Origin: an uncultured Lachnospiraceae bacterium
GTDB taxonomy: Bacteria; Bacillota; Clostridia; Lachnospirales; Lachnospiraceae
Length of the DNA stretch: 50,521 nucleotides
Reading direction: 5' to 3'
Assembly: GCA_900317755.1 (NCBI GenBank)
Contig: ONHZ01000049.1
Coordinates: forward strand, 1-50,521
Shown here: positions 1 through 8,624 of the stretch, piece after piece
Layout: each line of letters opens with the position of its first letter
How positions within the stretch are numbered: position 1 is the stretch's first letter
The notes under the pieces: generated by a model
What the model was told of the DNA's origin: nothing
The model's database searches: none
What the model saw: only the letters and a program-made list of their open reading frames with translations
Position numbers and translations under genes: made by a program

Positions 1-77
1 ACGACGTGCGTGAGACAGCATTGTCCGTGCGGGAGCGACTTTTCAATTTTCTGCATTATAAAAGCAATGTATCCACA

Positions 78-134
78 TGTCAAGTAATTTGTCTCGACAG
101 GTGTCTTGACAGTAACAAAAAAAGAGTATATAAT
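78..134 (+). promoter_or_regulatory. nadB promoter with candidate NiaR operator
   Basis: A strong sigma-A-type promoter is present: TTGACA at 106-111, a 17-base spacer, and TATAAT at 129-134. Overlapping and just upstream of the -35 box lie two TGTCnnGACA palindromes, at 90-99 and 102-111, plus a TGTCAAG half-site at 78-84. A repressor bound here would cover the -35 element. The NiaR/YrxA family gene at 2863 is the natural candidate regulator, because this family represses nad genes in response to nicotinate. The operator assignment is inference. Confidence 0.7.
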
Positions 135-237
135 CCGTGTCTAAATCACTACAGAAGGATTTTAGGGTGAATATTTTACATGTTCTTCACATTACTTCTG
201 CATAGAAATGGCCTCGTATTTAGAAAGTTGTGGCATT

Positions 238-1644
238 ATGAAAACCGATATATTAATCGCAGGCTGCGGCTGTTCAGGACTTTATCTTGCACTGAACCTG
301 CCAAGAGAAAAAAAAATTACAATCATCACGAAGAGCGATGTCGAGAGCAATGACTCGATGCTTGCCCAAGGTGGCATCTGCATGCTGAAAGACGAAAGCG
401 ACTACGATTCTTATTTTGAAGACACGATGAAGGCCGGACACTTCGAAAATGACAAGGAATCCGTCGATATCATGATCCGTTCGTCTCAGGGCGTAATTGC
501 TGATCTCGAAAAGGTCGGCGTCCGCTTTGCAAAGGACAAGGATGGCAATTTCCTTTTCACAAAAGAGGGCGCGCATTCCCATCACAGGATTCTTTTCCAC
601 GAAGACATCACGGGAAAGGAAATCACGACGCATCTTCTCGCAGCAGTGCGTGAGCTTTCTAACGTCACAATTTTGGAATACACCACTCTTCTTGATGTGA
701 TTTCAAAGAATAATGTCTGCTATGGTGCAGTTATCCGCCATCAGGATGGAACGCTTGAAAAGGTCGAGACTGATGAAGTCGTCATGGCAACAGGCGGTGT
801 CGGCGGACTGTTCAGACATTCTACAAATTTCCGTCATCTAACCGGTGACGGCGTTGCCATTGCAATCAAGCACGGAATACGCCTTAAAAATGTAAACTAC
901 ATCCAGATTCACCCGACGACATTTTATTCTGAAAATCCTGAGGACCGTTCATTCCTGATTTCAGAAAGTGTCCGCGGCGAAGGCGCAAAGCTCTACGACA
1001 AGGATTATCATAGATTTGTAAATGAGCTGCTTCCGAGAGATGTCGTTTCCGAAGCCATCCAGAAGCAGATGAAAAAGGACAAGACAGAGCATGTCTGGGA
1101 AGACCTTCGTCCTATTCCTACGATTCAGCTCAAGAATCATTTCCCAAATATCGTCGAGCACTGCGAAGAGCAGGGCTATGATCCTGAAAAGGAATGCATT
1201 CCTGTAGTTCCTGCACAGCACTACTACATGGGCGGTGTCTGGGTAAATCACGAGTCAGAGACTTCGATGAACCATCTCTATGCAGTCGGCGAAACAGCCT
1301 GCAACGGCGTTCATGGAAAGAACCGTCTCGCAAGCAACTCCCTCCTCGAGAGCATGGTATTTGCAAAGCGCGCTGCAAATGATATGATTGAAAAAGAAAA
1401 GGCAGCTGCTCCTGTAGATGAAGCCACAAAAAAAGCCATTATTGATGCTTTCGACCTTGAAGAATACAAGGATGCTGAAGCACTCGAGAAGAAATACAGG
1501 ACTCTCGTATTAAATGCAATGGAAGAAGCTGACGCTGAAGACCAGAAGAAGCTCGAAGAGAAGAAGCGCATTGCTGAGGCCAATCACGAGAAGCTGAAGC
1601 ACGAGGTAAATGTCCATGCGCTGGATGATGCGGTTAATGCATAA
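238..1644 (+). CDS. nadB: L-aspartate oxidase NadB (short form)
   Basis: This flavoprotein oxidises L-aspartate to iminoaspartate, the first step of de novo NAD synthesis; NadA then makes quinolinate. The N-terminus shows an FAD-binding GCGCSGLYLAL motif. The middle has the succinate dehydrogenase/fumarate reductase-like flavoprotein core (ATGGVGGL, HPTTF), and the conserved RLASNSLLES motif follows near residue 375. At about 468 residues it is shorter than enterobacterial NadB (about 540) because the C-terminal helical domain is reduced. I chose the ATG at 238, where the FAD motif follows at the usual distance; an ATG at 208 would add ten unconserved residues, and neither has a good ribosome binding site. 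nadC follows 144 bases downstream. nadA is not in the window. Confidence 0.93.
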   Translation: MKTDILIAGCGCSGLYLALNLPREKKITIITKSDVESNDSMLAQGGICMLKDESDYDSYFEDTMKAGHFENDKESVDIMIRSSQGVIADLEKVGVRFAKDKDGNFLFTKEGAHSHHRILFHEDITGKEITTHLLAAVRELSNVTILEYTTLLDVISKNNVCYGAVIRHQDGTLEKVETDEVVMATGGVGGLFRHSTNFRHLTGDGVAIAIKHGIRLKNVNYIQIHPTTFYSENPEDRSFLISESVRGEGAKLYDKDYHRFVNELLPRDVVSEAIQKQMKKDKTEHVWEDLRPIPTIQLKNHFPNIVEHCEEQGYDPEKECIPVVPAQHYYMGGVWVNHESETSMNHLYAVGETACNGVHGKNRLASNSLLESMVFAKRAANDMIEKEKAAAPVDEATKKAIIDAFDLEEYKDAEALEKKYRTLVLNAMEEADAEDQKKLEEKKRIAEANHEKLKHEVNVHALDDAVNA

Positions 1645-1788
1645 TAATATAGAAATAATCTATGCCTGATTTTATTTGACAGTTTTATCAGGACCAATCA
1701 AAGCTCTAAATTAATTTTTCGCCAGAGCAGTGAACAACACCGGTCAGCGTCTCAAATCAATAATTAATGAACAAGAAGGAAGTAACAC

Positions 1789-2646
1789 ATGTTTGATGAA
1801 GCAACATTAAAATTAAATGTAGATCCGTTAATCTTAAGCGCCTTAAAGGAAGACATCACATACGAGGACGTTTCGACAAATGCCGTAATGCCAGGGAGCA
1901 AAATGGGAGAGGTCGACCTCATTGCAAAGCAGGATGGCATCCTCTGCGGTATCCAGGTCTTCGAGCGGGTATTCTCCCTTTTGGATAATACGACAAAATT
2001 TAATGTCTTTTTTAAGGATGGAGACACAATTAAGAAGGGCGAAAAACTTGCCGAGATTACCGGAGACATCCGTGTATTACTTTCAGGCGAGCGCACAGCT
2101 TTGAATTATCTTCAGAGAATGAGCGGCATTGCTACATACACTCACGAAGTCGCATCCCTTCTTACCGGCACTACGATAAAGCTTCTTGATACCAGAAAAA
2201 CTACGCCAAACAACCGCGTGTTCGAAAAATATTCAGTCACAGTCGGCGGCGGTCACAACCATAGATACAATCTCTCCGATGGCGTTTTACTTAAGGACAA
2301 CCATATAGGTGCAGCCGGCGGCGTCAGGGAAGCCGTCACTATGGCAAAATCCTACGCCCCTTTCGTAAGGAAAATCGAAGTAGAGGTTGAAACCCTCGAC
2401 CAGGTTAAAGAAGCTGCCGAGGCCGGTGCTGACATTATCATGCTTGATAATATGGATCACGATACTATGAAAGAGGCCATTGGTATTATTAATGGCACAG
2501 CCGAAATTGAGATTTCTGGAAATGTCACAAAGGAAAATATCGAGAAAATCAAGGACTTGAAAGTTGATTACATTTCAAGCGGCGCACTTACACATTCTGC
2601 ACCGATTCTTGACCTGTCACTGAAGAATCTGCACCCGATAGAATAA
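1789..2646 (+). CDS. nadC: Quinolinate phosphoribosyltransferase (decarboxylating) NadC
   Basis: Converts quinolinate and PRPP to nicotinate mononucleotide, CO2 and pyrophosphate. Length (285 residues) matches the family. Visible features are the substrate-binding LLDTRKTTP motif near residue 130, the GGGHNHRYNL segment, KDNHI, and the late barrel strands IEVEVETLDQ and IIMLDN followed by the ISSGALTHS phosphate-binding end. A clear AAGGAAG ribosome binding site precedes the ATG. It lies downstream of nadB in the same direction and is probably co-transcribed; no strong internal promoter was seen in the 144-base gap, although a TTGACA-like hexamer near 1676 lacks a matching -10. Confidence 0.95.
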   Translation: MFDEATLKLNVDPLILSALKEDITYEDVSTNAVMPGSKMGEVDLIAKQDGILCGIQVFERVFSLLDNTTKFNVFFKDGDTIKKGEKLAEITGDIRVLLSGERTALNYLQRMSGIATYTHEVASLLTGTTIKLLDTRKTTPNNRVFEKYSVTVGGGHNHRYNLSDGVLLKDNHIGAAGGVREAVTMAKSYAPFVRKIEVEVETLDQVKEAAEAGADIIMLDNMDHDTMKEAIGIINGTAEIEISGNVTKENIEKIKDLKVDYISSGALTHSAPILDLSLKNLHPIE

Positions 2647-2661
2647 TATTTTGTTCTCTGC

Positions 2662-2711
2662 CTGAGCAAGTAATTAGTAAAATCACTATTTTTACATTAA
2701 TATTTGCTCAG
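2662..2711. terminator. Long hairpin after nadC (possible terminator)
   Basis: CTGAGCAA (2662-2669) pairs with TTGCTCAG (2704-2711), and the interior adds GTAAAAT/ATTTTTAC pairing, giving one long imperfect stem-loop 16 bases after the nadC stop. It lacks a good T-run afterwards, so it may be a weak terminator or an mRNA-stabilising hairpin. Confidence 0.4.
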
Positions 2712-2862
2712 TATATTAATGGCCATTTGAGTGGACATTTTGTATAATTATTATTACTGTATTGCTATTTGATTAATAAGATTTAATATATTCTTATGAT
2801 AAGTTGTTGGTCTTTCATCATATGAATTTGATATGCTGAAGATAATATAGAAAGATATTGCC

Positions 2863-3405
2863 GTGGACGGAACAGAAAGAAGAAAATACATCATAAAGAC
2901 GCTTCACAGAAGCAAGAATCCGGTCTCTGCCAGCAAATTCGCAGAAAAGCTTGGTGTCAGCCGCCAGGTCATTGTAAATGACGTGGCTCTTCTTCGTGCA
3001 AACGGACAGAATATTGCCTCTGCAAACCGCGGCTACATCCTTCACGGTGACGACAAGAATATTTCAAGAGTCTTCAAAGTCTGGCACACAAAAGGGCAGA
3101 CCGAGGATGAACTCACTACAATTGTCGACTTAGGCGGTACAGTTGAAGATGTTTTTGTCTACCACAAGGTGTACGGTATCATCACTGCTCCGCTCAAAAT
3201 AAAATCCCGCCTTGATGTCAAGAAATATCTTGATGCTTTCAAAGACGGGAAATCATCACTTCTATCGGATATCACATCCGGATTTCATTATCATACTGTC
3301 TCAGCTGACAGCACGGAAATACTTGATCTCATTCAGGCGGAACTCAAAGCCAAGGGGTATCTTGCAAAGCTCATGGACTACGAGCCAATCGACTTCTGGC
3401 ACTAA
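2863..3405 (+). CDS. niaR: NiaR-family transcriptional repressor of NAD synthesis (HTH_11 + 3H domain)
   Basis: Predicted nicotinate-sensing repressor. Residues about 5-60 form a winged helix (SASKFAEKLGVSRQVIVNDV is the recognition region). Residues about 75-175 match the 3H ligand-binding domain, with conserved histidines in VWHTKG, VYHKVYG and FHYHTVSADS that bind metal and nicotinate in the family. Length 180 is typical. The start is GTG at 2863: a TAG stop lies 15 bases upstream in frame and AGAAAG is a usable ribosome binding site. Its position after nadBC and the operator-like repeats on the nadB promoter support the role. The gene ends in a 4-base convergent overlap with the minus-strand gene at 3402. 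Confidence 0.88.
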   Translation: MDGTERRKYIIKTLHRSKNPVSASKFAEKLGVSRQVIVNDVALLRANGQNIASANRGYILHGDDKNISRVFKVWHTKGQTEDELTTIVDLGGTVEDVFVYHKVYGIITAPLKIKSRLDVKKYLDAFKDGKSSLLSDITSGFHYHTVSADSTEILDLIQAELKAKGYLAKLMDYEPIDFWH

Positions 3406-4388
3406 ACTTCATCCCTCTTCAGTTCTATTGTCGAGCAGTGGATTCCGCCGCCAAGTTTATTGATTTCAGAGATATCGACAGGGATGACTTCGACACCTGC
3501 TGCCTCGAGATTTTTTATGGTACGGACACCCTTTGCGGAGAAAAGGACTTTGCCAGGCTCGAGGGTAAGGCAGTTGTTCGTAAGGAATGGATCGTCACGG
3601 TCAGTTTCAATGATCTTGCAGCCTCTGTCCTGCATCAGCTTCAGGAACCAGAATGGAAGGATGAAGGTCGAGCAGAGGATTTTATCTTTGTCAACCGGAA
3701 TAAAGGTCTCATCGAGATGGATATAGAATGCCGGCATATCGATGACGATGAGTTCGATCCCCTGGAGTGCAAGAAGCTGCCTCATCTGCTCGATTCCTTC
3801 ATCATTGATTCTGACAGATCGGCCGACGATGGCTGTTTTTCTATCCAGAAGGCAGAAGGAGCCGCCTTCCATCGTTCCTTTTCCCTGGATGGCTCCGATG
3901 ATCGGAACGCCATGATCTGCAAGGAATTTCTGGCCGAGAACGGTCTCTCCCTGATGAAAATACATCGCATATCTTGAAAGAATCGCGCCATTCGGTGTCA
4001 TTTCTGCAAAATCTCTTGCAAAGGTCATATTTGTCCAGTAATGCTTCGGATCATCCCAGTTTATGACCTCGATGCCCTCATCACGGAGCACCTTCGTCAT
4101 AGCATCATGCTGCTCCTGCATGAGCCCGATATCCGGGAATGTGTCGCCCTTCCAGTATGAACGGATTCTGCCCTTCTCATCTTTCAGAATTAATGACCCA
4201 GCCTCTTCTTCGTACTTTGCCTGCTTCATCCATTCAAGCTCTTTGCCCGGACGGTGCACGGCAATCTTCTTTATTTTTCCAATCGCATTTGGAACGCCAA
4301 AATCGTCGCCCCAGACCTCGCGGTAGACTGGTGACTCAAAAGTATTCTCAATTTTACTTTCGTTCATATACATCTGTAATGTAGCCAT
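3402..4388 (-). CDS. Arginine deiminase-superfamily amidinohydrolase/amidinotransferase
   Basis: A 328-residue member of the guanidino-group modifying superfamily (arginine deiminase, DDAH, glycine amidinotransferase). The C-terminal LGGGIHCSTIEL carries the nucleophilic cysteine in the context seen in amidinotransferases. HLDETF holds the catalytic histidine, and EGGSFCLLD carries an acidic pair. The substrate (arginine, a methylarginine or another guanidine) cannot be told from sequence. AAGGAGCAAT precedes the ATG. It lies 59 bases after hisC in the same direction, near an amino acid ABC transporter and a RocB-like hydrolase, so a role in arginine or guanidino compound use is likely. Its stop overlaps the niaR stop by 4 bases on the opposite strand. 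Confidence 0.8.
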   Translation of the reverse strand: MATLQMYMNESKIENTFESPVYREVWGDDFGVPNAIGKIKKIAVHRPGKELEWMKQAKYEEEAGSLILKDEKGRIRSYWKGDTFPDIGLMQEQHDAMTKVLRDEGIEVINWDDPKHYWTNMTFARDFAEMTPNGAILSRYAMYFHQGETVLGQKFLADHGVPIIGAIQGKGTMEGGSFCLLDRKTAIVGRSVRINDEGIEQMRQLLALQGIELIVIDMPAFYIHLDETFIPVDKDKILCSTFILPFWFLKLMQDRGCKIIETDRDDPFLTNNCLTLEPGKVLFSAKGVRTIKNLEAAGVEVIPVDISEINKLGGGIHCSTIELKRDEV

Positions 4389-4447
4389 ATTATTGCTCCT
4401 TAAGAAAATCCTTATATTATCAGCAAAGCAGAAATTGCAAAACGCCC

Positions 4448-5539
4448 TTACGATGCTTTTTTCATGCTTTCTTTCTTATATTCCTCTGCAATCTCCCTGA
4501 TATACTTCATCACAAGCTCCATCTCGGCGCGGGTGCCGATTGTGATTCGAAGATAATCCTTGATTCTTTCGTCATCATAGTGCCGGATCAGGATGCCGCG
4601 TTCCTTTAGCTTAGCAGCCATTAGTGAAGCAGGCATATGATCTACCCTGAAAAAGACGAAGTTTGTGAGCGTCGGGATGACATGATAGCCATCCTTCATA
4701 AGCTCATCCTGCATCCAGCGGCGGATTTCAATCGTACGGCTTGTACATTCCTTCAGGTACTCTGTATCATTTACGGCAGCAATTCCTATCGACTGCGACA
4801 GGGTATTCAGGTTGAACGGGCTCACACAGAACTTTACCTTTCGCATCTCATCTATTAGTTCTTTATCAGCAATGCCGAAACCGATTCTTGCACCAGGCAT
4901 ATTCCTCGATTTTGAAAATGTCTGAACAACGATGAGGTTTGAATACTTATTTACAAGCGGAAGGCAGGTGTCTGCGCCATAGTCAATATAGGCTTCATCG
5001 ATAATGACAAGCCTCTTTGGATCCTTGGCGACAATCCGCTCTATCTCAGAAACCGGCAGAGCTTTTCCAATAGGGTTATTAGGATTTGGCAGGATAATAT
5101 CAGAATCAACATCTACAAATTTATCAACATCAATCGAGAAATCGTCCTTCAGCGGAATCTGAATATAATTGAGGTGGAAGGTCTTTGCATAAGTCCTGTA
5201 GAAATCATAAGTAATATCAGCAGATGCAATATTAAAGCCTTCTCTGAAAAAACTCATCATGATAAAGCCGATGACCTCATCAGCGCCGTTTCCGACGAAA
5301 ACCTGCTCCGGAGAGAAATCATAGCGATCGCCAATGGCTTTACGAATCTGCTTATTGTAAGGGTCTTCATAGTGCGACATCGAATTGATCTGCACCTGGG
5401 AAAGCGCAGTGAGAATTGCCGGCGATGGCGGATAGGAAGATTCATTTGCATTCAGCTTGATATATGGTCTGTCCTGCGGCTGCTCACCCGGAGAGTACAT
5501 TTCCATGTCTTCATAACCGTCTAAGAAAAAATAGCTCAT
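4448..5539 (-). CDS. hisC: Histidinol-phosphate aminotransferase-type PLP aminotransferase
   Basis: Fold-type I PLP aminotransferase of the HisC family, about 363 residues. LNANESSYPPSP is the family N-terminal substrate motif, LPNPNNPIG the PLP-contact asparagine region, IDEAYIDYG the aspartate that binds the pyridine nitrogen, and TFSKSRNMPGARIG the Schiff-base lysine and phosphate-binding arginine. I use the ATG at 5539, which has AAGGAGG five bases upstream, rather than the start seven codons earlier. No other his genes are nearby, so it may act on another amino acid (for example aromatic ones) or be a dispersed his gene. It probably forms an operon with the downstream amidinohydrolase. 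Confidence 0.87.
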   Translation of the reverse strand: MSYFFLDGYEDMEMYSPGEQPQDRPYIKLNANESSYPPSPAILTALSQVQINSMSHYEDPYNKQIRKAIGDRYDFSPEQVFVGNGADEVIGFIMMSFFREGFNIASADITYDFYRTYAKTFHLNYIQIPLKDDFSIDVDKFVDVDSDIILPNPNNPIGKALPVSEIERIVAKDPKRLVIIDEAYIDYGADTCLPLVNKYSNLIVVQTFSKSRNMPGARIGFGIADKELIDEMRKVKFCVSPFNLNTLSQSIGIAAVNDTEYLKECTSRTIEIRRWMQDELMKDGYHVIPTLTNFVFFRVDHMPASLMAAKLKERGILIRHYDDERIKDYLRITIGTRAEMELVMKYIREIAEEYKKESMKKAS

Positions 5540-5654
5540 GACTGCCTCCTTCATAAACAAAACTATTGGTGCTGATAATATGGATTGCTGTGCTGCGATG
5601 CAGCTCTAACAATAATAAAGATGAAAATTAATTTGAAATCAATCTGAATTTTTG

Positions 5655-5685
5655 TAAAAAAATCGAGTGCAGACTTGCACTCGAT
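5655..5685 (-). terminator. Rho-independent terminator of the amino acid ABC transporter operon
   Basis: A perfect 10-bp stem (ATCGAGTGCA at 5662-5671, TGCACTCGAT at 5676-5685) with a 4-base loop is followed on the minus strand by seven T residues. It lies about 105 bases after the stop of the ATPase gene and upstream of hisC, separating the two transcripts. Confidence 0.85.
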
Positions 5686-5790
5686 ATAATGTGAAACATT
5701 GAAAAACAATGAATCTCTTCTAAATAGTTAAGTTCGAAAACTATCCCTCTGCCTTAACGCTATAGGTTTTCCTAATTATTTAATAATTAA

Positions 5791-6534
5791 TCACAGTATC
5801 TTCGACAAAAAGTCCTTTGCCCTCGGATGCTGCGGATTATTAAAGAATTCTTCCGGTGTATTTTCCTCGAGAATCTTGCCGTAGTCAACGAAGAAGACTC
5901 TGTTTGCAACTTCCTTTGCAAAAGCCATCTCATGTGTGACGACTGCCATCGTCATGCCTTCTTCAGCAAGCTCCTTCATAACGTTCAGAACTTCGCCAAC
6001 CATCTCAGGATCGAGAGCGGATGTCGGCTCATCAAATAGCATCATCTTCGGATTCATCGCAAGCGCACGGACAATCGCAATTCGCTGCTGCTGCCCGCCT
6101 GAAAGCTGCCCCGGATATGACTCGGATTTGTCTTCAAGTCCTACTCTTTTAAGTAGCTTCATTGCCTTGTCATCAGCCTCATCTTTTGTCATCTTCTTTA
6201 ACATGACAGGAGCAAGGGTAATGTTCTCACGAACGGTCATATTCGGAAAGAGATTGAACTGTTGGAAGACCATGCCCATCTGAGCCCTGACTTCATCGAC
6301 ATTGACCTTCGGATCATTTATCTTCTTTCCATCAAACCAGATTTCTCCTTCAGTAGGAGTTTCAAGAAGATTCATGCAGCGTAGGAATGTACTCTTGCCA
6401 GAACCGGATGGTCCGATGATAACAACTTTCTCGCCATCCTTTATCTCCGCATCAATTCCTTTTAATACTTCGTTTGCGCCTTTGGAATTGTGAAAGGTTT
6501 TATGTAAATTTTTAACGCTGATCACTGACTGCAT
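5791..6534 (-). CDS. Polar amino acid ABC transporter, ATP-binding protein
   Basis: ATPase of a GlnQ/HisP-type importer, 247 residues. Walker [10 protein letters not shown] near residue 40, Q-loop [10 protein letters not shown], signature LSGGQQQR, Walker [14 protein letters not shown] and the H-loop VTHEM are all intact. It sits last in the order binding protein, permease, ATPase and overlaps the permease gene by 23 bases, implying translational coupling. Substrate class (polar amino acid) follows from family; the exact amino acid is unknown. Confidence 0.95.
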   Translation of the reverse strand: MQSVISVKNLHKTFHNSKGANEVLKGIDAEIKDGEKVVIIGPSGSGKSTFLRCMNLLETPTEGEIWFDGKKINDPKVNVDEVRAQMGMVFQQFNLFPNMTVRENITLAPVMLKKMTKDEADDKAMKLLKRVGLEDKSESYPGQLSGGQQQRIAIVRALAMNPKMMLFDEPTSALDPEMVGEVLNVMKELAEEGMTMAVVTHEMAFAKEVANRVFFVDYGKILEENTPEEFFNNPQHPRAKDFLSKIL

Positions 6535-7210
6535 ACCTCCTCTCGATTACTCTCAAGATCTGCGTCAGACCGATTACAATAACAAGATAGATTGCTGCAA
6601 CAAGGAGAAGCGGTGTAGTAGCATCATATGTCTGAGACCTGATAATATCGCCGCCCTTTGTGAGATCCTGGATGCCAACATAGCCTGCTATAGATGTCTC
6701 CTTTAATAAGGTAATAAACTCATTAAATACGGCAGGTGCAACATTTTTGAAAGCCTGTGGAAGAATGATCTTCCGCATTGTCTGACCATAGCTTAATCCC
6801 AAAGAACGTCCTGCCTCTTCCTGGCCACGTCCTACTGACTGAATACCGGAACGGAAGGTCTCTGCTAAGTATGCGCCTGAATTGATACCAAAGGAAACAA
6901 TGGCAACCGCTACAGGAGCTCCGGATTTCCAGATGACGAAATACATAATCATCAGCTGTACGACTGTAGGTGTGCCTCGAATCAGGGTAAGATAAATTGT
7001 AACAATTGCATTTGCAATTGAAAGCCCCACGCCCTTTTTCGTTTTCTTGGCGTATGAAACCTTTACAATGGCTGCAATGACACCGAGCACAACACCAATG
7101 ATTAAGGCAAATGCGGTAATGATCACCGTATTTTTAAGACCATTCGTGATGTACATCCATCTGTCATTTTTTACGAAGGCATCGTAAAACTTTTCGGAAA
7201 TTGATTCCAT
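6512..7210 (-). CDS. Polar amino acid ABC transporter, permease
   Basis: A 232-residue membrane protein of the HEQRO/GlnP family. There are about five hydrophobic segments. The region [20 protein letters not shown], with its conserved EAxxxLG coupling helix, contacts the ATPase. It is followed by the [12 protein letters not shown] segment typical of amino acid permeases. It lies 220 bases downstream of the binding-protein gene, with a structured intercistronic repeat between, and overlaps the ATPase gene. Confidence 0.95.
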   Translation of the reverse strand: MESISEKFYDAFVKNDRWMYITNGLKNTVIITAFALIIGVVLGVIAAIVKVSYAKKTKKGVGLSIANAIVTIYLTLIRGTPTVVQLMIMYFVIWKSGAPVAVAIVSFGINSGAYLAETFRSGIQSVGRGQEEAGRSLGLSYGQTMRKIILPQAFKNVAPAVFNEFITLLKETSIAGYVGIQDLTKGGDIIRSQTYDATTPLLLVAAIYLVIVIGLTQILRVIERRYAVSDQR

Positions 7211-7252
7211 AGCTAATCTCCATCTAACGTAGCTATAATAATATTATTCATT

Positions 7253-7377
7253 AGCCCAAGCTCGAATTTCAATGAAATTCGAGCTTGCTGGGCTCCCGGG
7301 CGGCTACGCCGCCACGCCAAAGAAAATATAATATGCTTTTTGTATGCTAGCATAAAACGCATATTATATTTTCTTTG
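7253..7377. repeat. Intercistronic palindromic element with three nested hairpins
   Basis: Between the binding-protein and permease genes lie three inverted repeats. The first, 7253-7294, pairs AGCTCGAATTTC with GAAATTCGAGCT, and AGCCC with GGGCT outside. The second, at about 7300-7313, is GGCGGC-tac-GCCGCC. The third is a perfect 19-bp inverted repeat, 7318-7336 with 7359-7377, around an inner TATGC/GCATA palindrome. The GC-rich middle is unlike the neighbouring AT-rich DNA. It looks like a small palindromic insertion (REP- or MITE-like) inside an operon, and could set transcript stability so that the binding protein is made in excess. Confidence 0.65.
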
Positions 7378-7391
7378 CTGAATAAACAACA

Positions 7392-7419
7392 TTGGGGGCA
7401 AATCTGACCTCGCCCCCAA
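7392..7419 (-). other. GC-rich hairpin directly after the binding-protein gene
   Basis: TTGGGGGC (7392-7399) pairs with GCCCCCAA (7412-7419), 12 bases after the stop codon of the binding-protein gene on the minus strand. The following bases are only moderately T-rich, so it may be a partial terminator or 3' exonuclease block rather than a full stop for the permease and ATPase genes. Confidence 0.55.
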
Positions 7420-7430
7420 CAATTCAGTGA

Positions 7431-8327
7431 TTACTCATCACTGCTGTACTTTGAAATAATTTCATCAAGCTCGCCTGAATCCTTTAAGTCCTTAAGAACT
7501 TCGTTGATTGTATCAACAAGCTCTGATCCCTTAGGGCAGGCAATAGCGTATTCCTCAGTTGTAAGCGGGTCGTCAAGAACCTTGATCTTGTCTGGGTTCT
7601 TCTCAACGAGCTTCTGAGCTGGGAAGTTATCGATTACAACTGCATCGATACGGCCATTCATAAGATCTGAAACTGCATCCATACCCTTTGTATAACGGCT
7701 TACATTTTCATTACCGATCTTTACTTCACTTGAGCCATCTTCATCTGTGCAGTAAGTATCACCTGTAGTACCTGTCTGTACACCGACCTTCTTGCCTTCA
7801 AGATCTTCCTTCTTGGTAATATCAGAATCAACTGGAACGATGATAGCCTGACCTGCATTGTAATATGGATCTGAGAAATCAACATTCTTCTTTCTGTCTT
7901 CAGTAACTGTCATACCTGCTGCAACGAAATCAGCCTTGCCGGAATTGATTGCAGGGATGCATGAATCAAATGAAATATCAGAAATCTCAAGCTCAACGCC
8001 AAGCTTATCAGCAATCTTCTGTGCGATATCAGGATCGATACCTACGATATCATTGCCATCCTTGTATTCGAAAGGCTCGAACTCAGCATTTGTAGCCATG
8101 ATGACTTTGCCTGATGACTTGATCTCGTCAAGAGATCTTGCAGCAGTTGAGCTGTCAGAGCTTGTATCTGAAGATGTATCACTTGATGTATCGCTTGATG
8201 TGTCTTCTGCCTCTGTACTTGTGTCTGTGCTGGTGTCTGATGATGAACTTGATGAACTACCGCAGCCGACCATTGAAAAGGCGGTTGCTGCTGCAAGCAT
8301 GAATGCTGCAATCTTCTTCATTTTCAT
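7431..8327 (-). CDS. Polar amino acid ABC transporter, substrate-binding lipoprotein
   Basis: Periplasmic-type binding protein (SBP_bac_3 family), about 298 residues, anchored as a lipoprotein: MKMKKIAAF and a hydrophobic stretch precede the lipobox MVGC. After the cysteine comes a low-complexity linker of about 40 Ser, Thr, Asp and Glu residues with repeated DTSS units, then the binding domain (GIDPDIAQKIADKLG, AAGMTVTEDRKKNVDFSDPY, VGVQTGTTGD). The start at 8327 is chosen because AGGAGG lies six bases upstream; an earlier ATG at 8354 has none. It is the first gene of the transporter operon. Confidence 0.93.
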   Translation of the reverse strand: MKMKKIAAFMLAAATAFSMVGCGSSSSSSSDTSTDTSTEAEDTSSDTSSDTSSDTSSDSSTAARSLDEIKSSGKVIMATNAEFEPFEYKDGNDIVGIDPDIAQKIADKLGVELEISDISFDSCIPAINSGKADFVAAGMTVTEDRKKNVDFSDPYYNAGQAIIVPVDSDITKKEDLEGKKVGVQTGTTGDTYCTDEDGSSEVKIGNENVSRYTKGMDAVSDLMNGRIDAVVIDNFPAQKLVEKNPDKIKVLDDPLTTEEYAIACPKGSELVDTINEVLKDLKDSGELDEIISKYSSDE

Positions 8328-8376
8328 AATTTGCCTCCTAAACTTTTCCTTCAAACCTTTAACACTTTATCGGAAT

Positions 8377-8423
8377 AGTATAACAGAAAATAAAAAAAGT
8401 ACCACGCTTTTTTTTCGTGATAC
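8377..8423 (-). promoter_or_regulatory. Leader/promoter of the transporter operon with inverted repeat and T-run
   Basis: On the minus strand an inverted repeat (GTATCACG/CGTGGTAC, plus-strand 8399-8423) is followed by seven T residues and then TATACT (8377-8382), a good -10 hexamer. The -35 position falls inside the repeat and matches consensus poorly. Either the repeat is an operator over the -35, or it is an attenuator-like terminator of a longer leader starting upstream. I cannot decide between them. Confidence 0.4.
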
Positions 8424-8537
8424 CTTCGTTGGTAGTCTGTAATTGCTATTCCCGTTTGAATTATGTACACATTTTTAGCACATATACTATCGCTTGTCAA
8501 CATTTATTTTACATAATTTTTAATATCTTTGATTTTT

Positions 8538-8580
8538 TGTATACATTTTCCTTGATTTTTTTCTTATTCTAACTTATAAT
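8538..8580 (+). promoter_or_regulatory. Promoter of the GntR-rocB operon with TGTATACA palindrome
   Basis: TTGATT at 8552-8557, a 17-base spacer, and TATAAT at 8575-8580 form a good promoter. A perfect TGTATACA palindrome (8538-8545) sits directly upstream of the -35. FCD-type GntR proteins often bind short palindromes of this kind and regulate their own operon, so this is a candidate operator. Confidence 0.6.
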
Positions 8581-8624
8581 TCGTTCACAACAAATAGGAT
8601 ACAGCATCAGAAAGAGTGATAAAT

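Noticed and set aside
3438-3977. A 179-codon plus-strand frame opposite the amidinohydrolase
   Set aside because: It mirrors the coding strand of a clear family member and has no recognisable domain.
7213-7422. A 69-codon minus-strand frame between permease and binding-protein genes
   Set aside because: It is made wholly from palindromic hairpin sequence and has no family resemblance or ribosome binding site.
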